64,000 nt of DNA. Origin: Pedobacter frigiditerrae (GTDB lineage: Bacteria > Bacteroidota > Bacteroidia > Sphingobacteriales > Sphingobacteriaceae). The notes below the pieces were generated by a model. That model was not told where the DNA came from, made no database searches, and saw only the letters and a list, made by a program, of their open reading frames with translations. Position 1 is the first letter of the stretch. Each line of letters starts with the position of its first letter. The stretch lies in assembly GCF_004331645.1 (NCBI RefSeq), contig NZ_SJSK01000007.1, forward strand, positions 87,718-151,717. Reading direction: 5' to 3'. Shown one piece after another: positions 60,468 to 64,000 of the stretch. A program made the translations under genes and the position numbers.

Positions 60468-61910
60468 ATGTTAGCAGCATACATTATTATAGACGTAGGT
60501 ACAGGTAATTTACGAGTTGCCGTAGCGTCAAAAGAAGGAGAAATTTTAGGGATCCAACGAAGTGATATCGAGTACATCAAAGATGAGGCCTATCCAGATG
60601 CTATCTATTTTGATCCAAATCAATTATGGGATTCGATCATTGTATTGGCTAAGGATGCCCTACAGCAGGCAGGAGAAGTTAAGGTTATCGGATTAACGGC
60701 TACAAGTCAACGAGAAGGAATTGTATTGTTAGATCACGCTGGCAAGGCCTTAATTGGATTGCCAAATATTGATCATCGTGGTCGGGAGTGGGAAAATGAC
60801 ATTGCAGATAAAAACTTTGTGTACGATTTAACAGGACGTTACCCAACTTCCTTGTTTTCTGCCATGAAATTGGTCGGCGTGCGCAATAGGAAGCCGGAAA
60901 TATGGAATCAGTTTTCTACATTCTTAAGCATTAGCGATTGGGTAGAATATGAATTAAGTGGCGTGTTGCACTATGAACATTCGCAGGCTTCAGAAACATT
61001 GTTGTATGATGTCGTTCAAAAAAACTGGTCTAAAAAGTTAGCCGACGCATTTAATTTAGAGACCTCCATTTTACGCAAACTGGTTACTTCAGGAACCAGT
61101 TTAGGTTTGATTAAAAGTGATCAAGCTCAACAATTTAACATTTCGCCCTTGGCGCAAGTAATTGTTGGTGGGGCAGATACGCAACTTGCTGTAGTAGGCA
61201 CACAGCCAGATACGAACGATGTAATTATCGTTTCTGGAACTACAACGCCAATTATTAAATTAACGGCTGAATATGTATTAGATGAAAAACAACGTACCTG
61301 GACAGGCAGACATGTTGATGAGCATAGCTTCATGTTCGAAACCAATGCTGGTGTTACGGGATTAAATTATCAACGCTTAAAGGAGATTTTTTACCCGAAT
61401 GAAGGCTATGAGGTAATTGAAAAGGAAGTTGCCGCACTCCAAAATAACAATTGCTTTGCGGCACTTGGTTCTTTAGTGGCTGATGAAAAAGGTTCGATGA
61501 CCAAAGGTGGCTTTATTTTCGATGTGCCAGTTTCTCATCAAATTTCCAGAGCTGGATTTATATACGCCGCATTATGGGATATTGCTTGCAGTATTAAAGA
61601 AAACTTTGATACACTTTCCAATACCTCCTTACATGAAAAGGATTTTGTTTGGGCTTGTGGTGGTGGTTTTCAGAGTCGTTTATTGAGGGAATTTATCGCT
61701 TCACTCATCGGTAAAAAAGTATCCATTAGAAAAGGTTATCAGCAATCTTCTGTTATGGGAGGGGTCATCATTTGCAATAATGCGCTTGGAGAAAGTCAAA
61801 TTGTAGCGCACACCATAGAAACAATTGATCCCTTGGTAAATGAGGCCTATCAATCTCAATATCAAAAATGGAAAGAAACCAGAAAAGCGATCAAAGCAAC
61901 TTTTAATTGA
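60468..61910 (+). CDS. FGGY-family carbohydrate kinase 1 (LsrK-like)
   Basis: A 480-residue kinase with the N-terminal phosphate loop IIIDVGTGNLRVAVASKEG, a sugar-contact block LTATSQREGIVLLDHAGKAL and GLPNIDHRGREWENDIADK. The ATP-binding C-terminal domain includes VIVGGADTQLAVVGT and the WACGGGFQSRLLREFIASL motif. The TSQREG pattern is close to that of autoinducer-2 kinase LsrK and related kinases for short sugars, which does not fix the substrate. Its stop TGA overlaps the ATG of the next kinase by one base (61910). Confidence 0.9.
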   Translation: MLAAYIIIDVGTGNLRVAVASKEGEILGIQRSDIEYIKDEAYPDAIYFDPNQLWDSIIVLAKDALQQAGEVKVIGLTATSQREGIVLLDHAGKALIGLPNIDHRGREWENDIADKNFVYDLTGRYPTSLFSAMKLVGVRNRKPEIWNQFSTFLSISDWVEYELSGVLHYEHSQASETLLYDVVQKNWSKKLADAFNLETSILRKLVTSGTSLGLIKSDQAQQFNISPLAQVIVGGADTQLAVVGTQPDTNDVIIVSGTTTPIIKLTAEYVLDEKQRTWTGRHVDEHSFMFETNAGVTGLNYQRLKEIFYPNEGYEVIEKEVAALQNNNCFAALGSLVADEKGSMTKGGFIFDVPVSHQISRAGFIYAALWDIACSIKENFDTLSNTSLHEKDFVWACGGGFQSRLLREFIASLIGKKVSIRKGYQQSSVMGGVIICNNALGESQIVAHTIETIDPLVNEAYQSQYQKWKETRKAIKATFN

Positions 61911-63352
61911 TGGAGGCTTATTTTATCGGGATTGATATTGGCACACAGGGTGCAAGAATTGCCTTGTTAGATCATGAAGGTCATTTAGTACGCTCAGTAG
62001 AAGAAGTGTTTCCACTTAGCGAATCTTCTAGGGAAGAACAATCGCCCATCATGTGGTGGCATTCATGCTTAAAATCATTACAGCAGTTGGCAAGTGAGGC
62101 AGATGAGGAAGTACTCAAAAATGTGGTGTCGATTGCTGTCACCTCAACTTCAGGAACGGTTATTCCATTAGATAAAAATAACGAGCCCGTACACAATGCC
62201 ATCATGTACAGCGATCAGCGTTCGAGTATGGTGGCAGAAAGATGTACAAAGGCTGCATTAAAGTATCACAATAAAGGTTTTACTGCTTTTAACTCTTCAA
62301 CAGGTTTGGCCAAAATGGTTTGGTTTGTAGAAACTTATCCAGCAAAGGTTAATCAAATTGATAAGTGGGTGCATGCAGCAGATTACATTACAGGGAAATT
62401 AAGCAACATTTGGGGAGTTAGCGATTATACCAATGCCTTTAAATCTGGCTTTGATGTGGCCGATTTTTATTGGCCTGCTTATTTGTATGAAGAACTGCCA
62501 TTAAAAAAAGAATGGCTGCCGAAGGTTTACCCATCTGGGGAGGTAATAGGCCAGATTGATCGGGAGTTAGCTAGTTTATTGGGCTTGCCTTCTCACGTTA
62601 AAATTACCACTGGAGTTACCGATGGCTGCGCTTCTCAAATAGCTTCTGGTGCCATGAATGTGGGCGATTGGAATACAACCATTGGCACTACCTTGGTGGT
62701 GAAAGGCGTTACTAAAAATGAAGTGTTAGACCCCTTAGGAAGAATATACAGTCACAGGCACCCTGAAGGTTTTTGGATGCCAGGGGGCGCAAGTAATACA
62801 GGGGCAGATTGGGTGACGCAGGAATTTGCAGCCGATTTAATCTCCTTAAACGAACAAGCAGCAAGTTTATTTCCCACGGGCTACCTTAATTATCCATTAT
62901 TGCAAAAAGGCGAGCGATTTCCACTTAATGCTCCTCAAGCACTAGGTTTTAAGGTTGATGGCTTAACAAGGGCCGAAGAATTTACGGCCAACATGGAAGG
63001 TGTGGCCTTTATTGAGCGATATGCCTTTGAGTTGATTGAGGCCTTATCAAATGAAAAAGTTGATCGGGTATTTACGGCAGGGGGTGCCAGTAACAGTGAG
63101 GTTTGGCTTAAAATAAGGGCTAATGTTTTAAATAAGCCCATCTATAAAATGAAGCATGTTTCTGGTGCAGTAGGCGCAGCTATATTGGCTGCTTCTAAAA
63201 CGCATTTTGACAACTTAACTGAAGCAACAAAAGCACTTACTGTGATAGAAAGTGAAATTTTACCAGAAAAAGAATTGGTTGATCGTTATCAGCTTATATA
63301 TTTGAGATTTATAGCCCTTTTACAAGAAAAAGGATTTTTAACCCCTCAATAA
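61910..63352 (+). CDS. FGGY-family carbohydrate kinase 2
   Basis: The start at 61910 (ATG overlapping the previous TGA) is preferred over a TTG at 61907. This gives about 480 residues. The first phosphate loop is FIGIDIGTQGARIALLDHEG; the substrate domain has AVTSTSGTVIPLDKNNEPV and IMYSDQRSS. The C-terminal domain has TGVTDGCASQIASGAMNVGD, TTIGTTLVVKG and RVFTAGGASNSEVWLKIRAN. It differs from kinase 1 in the substrate loops, so the two probably act on different sugars or on a different position of one sugar. It ends directly before the phosphatase gene. Confidence 0.9.
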   Translation: MEAYFIGIDIGTQGARIALLDHEGHLVRSVEEVFPLSESSREEQSPIMWWHSCLKSLQQLASEADEEVLKNVVSIAVTSTSGTVIPLDKNNEPVHNAIMYSDQRSSMVAERCTKAALKYHNKGFTAFNSSTGLAKMVWFVETYPAKVNQIDKWVHAADYITGKLSNIWGVSDYTNAFKSGFDVADFYWPAYLYEELPLKKEWLPKVYPSGEVIGQIDRELASLLGLPSHVKITTGVTDGCASQIASGAMNVGDWNTTIGTTLVVKGVTKNEVLDPLGRIYSHRHPEGFWMPGGASNTGADWVTQEFAADLISLNEQAASLFPTGYLNYPLLQKGERFPLNAPQALGFKVDGLTRAEEFTANMEGVAFIERYAFELIEALSNEKVDRVFTAGGASNSEVWLKIRANVLNKPIYKMKHVSGAVGAAILAASKTHFDNLTEATKALTVIESEILPEKELVDRYQLIYLRFIALLQEKGFLTPQ

Positions 63353-63946
63353 ATGCTTAATGTTTACTTATTACGTCACGGAGAAACCCAATACAATGCA
63401 GATGGAAATCGCTATTGTGGCCGAACAGATATCGATTTAACTAAAAAAGGATTGGATCAGGCTAATCAAGTTTATACCTTGTTAAAGGACAAAGATTTCG
63501 ATGCGGTCTATTCATCGCCCTTAAAAAGAGCAAAACGAACCGCAGAAATTGCAACTGGAAGCAATGTGGTTACAGACGATAGGCTGATTGAAATAGATTT
63601 TGGGAAATGGGAAGGGAAGACCAAAGAGGAGTTTACAGCAGAAGATCCCATTTGCTGGGAAAAGTGGATGGATAATCCGGCGCTAGCTACTGCGGGTGAG
63701 AATGGAGAAAATGGACAAGCTATAATCGATAGGGTAAATTCCTTTTTTGAGGAGATGATGGTGAAGCACAAGAACGGAACCATTGTTGTTGTAGCGCACA
63801 ATGGCCTTAATCGTTTTTACATGACCCATAAGTTGGGTATGCCATTAACAAACTATAGACGCATTGTACAAGAAAATTCATCCATCACTATATTCGACCT
63901 TGATGATGAGGGCGTATTTACGCTTCATAAATTAAACGGGAGATAA
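63353..63946 (+). CDS. Histidine phosphatase family protein
   Basis: A 197-residue phosphoglycerate-mutase-like phosphatase. The catalytic RHG motif is at residues 8-10 (LLRHGETQYNADGNRYCGRT), the conserved acidic pair is in IEIDFGKWEGKTKEEF, and the second catalytic His is in VVVAHNGLNRFY. Members of this family dephosphorylate sugar phosphates such as alpha-ribazole phosphate, or phosphoglycolate-like compounds. It starts immediately after the stop of kinase 2, so it is the last visible gene of the operon; the operon may continue beyond the window. Confidence 0.9.
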   Translation: MLNVYLLRHGETQYNADGNRYCGRTDIDLTKKGLDQANQVYTLLKDKDFDAVYSSPLKRAKRTAEIATGSNVVTDDRLIEIDFGKWEGKTKEEFTAEDPICWEKWMDNPALATAGENGENGQAIIDRVNSFFEEMMVKHKNGTIVVVAHNGLNRFYMTHKLGMPLTNYRRIVQENSSITIFDLDDEGVFTLHKLNGR

Positions 63947-64000
63947 TTGCTTAATCGCCAGTGTGGGATAACATTCACGCTAAATTCCCCCACTAGCGCA

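Noticed and set aside
63947..64000. Possible terminator after the phosphatase gene
   Set aside because: The partial dyad AGTGTGGG/CCCCCACT is imperfect and the window ends before a T run could be judged.

Overview
The window looks like a chromosomal segment of a Bacteroidota species, most likely Sphingobacteriaceae close to Pedobacter. This is an inference from content: two SusC/SusD outer-membrane pairs, a PorP/SprF protein with a type IX secretion (T9SS) type B cargo, a very large secreted Rhs protein, moderately AT-rich DNA, few Shine-Dalgarno sequences and a Bacteroidota-type -33/-7 promoter. No rRNA, tRNA, CRISPR array or phage structural operon was seen.

Layout. 1-11.6 kb: a three-gene Rhs locus (partial secreted protein, small membrane-anchored protein, 3074-residue Rhs protein with a GNAT-like C-terminal tip) followed by a candidate immunity gene. 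11.6-13.3 kb: debris with an IS1-family transposase, a RelE/HigB-type toxin-antitoxin pair and direct repeats. 13.8-19.1 kb: an orphan fibre-like gene, a PorP/SprF gene and a convergent PKD-rich T9SS type B cargo gene, separated by dense intergenic repeats including about four tandem copies of a roughly 107-bp unit. 19.4-30.3 kb: nine consecutive same-strand genes for secreted fibre-like proteins with unrelated or shuffled N-terminal parts and one nearly invariant C-terminal module. 31.1-36.4 kb: a SusC/SusD pair without enzymes, ended by a strong terminator. 36.5 kb: a HopJ-family protein. 37.0-45.5 kb: a seven-gene unit (HlyD adaptor, TolC channel, MacB-like ATPase, two FtsX-type permeases, NtrC-type regulator, histidine kinase) with a good sigma-54 promoter in front. 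45.9-46.9 kb: a PAS-PAS-HisKA protein lacking an ATPase domain. 47.6-64 kb: a carbon-utilisation locus with a metallophosphoesterase lipoprotein, FKBP lipoprotein, SusC/SusD, MFS importer, FAD oxidoreductase, Tat-exported endonuclease/exonuclease/phosphatase-fold hydrolase, DeoR-type repressor, 2-hydroxyacid dehydrogenase, two different FGGY kinases and a histidine phosphatase.

How the parts work together. The Rhs locus reads as a polymorphic toxin-type system. The nine-gene array reads as a combinatorial surface or secreted fibre repertoire, with modules swapped between neighbours; it is the best candidate here for an undescribed system. The sigma-54 unit reads as a self-regulated tripartite efflux system. 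The last locus reads as import of a sugar or polyol derivative, possibly phosphorylated, followed by oxidation and phosphorylation under DeoR control. Functions are assigned by reading motifs; no database search was run.
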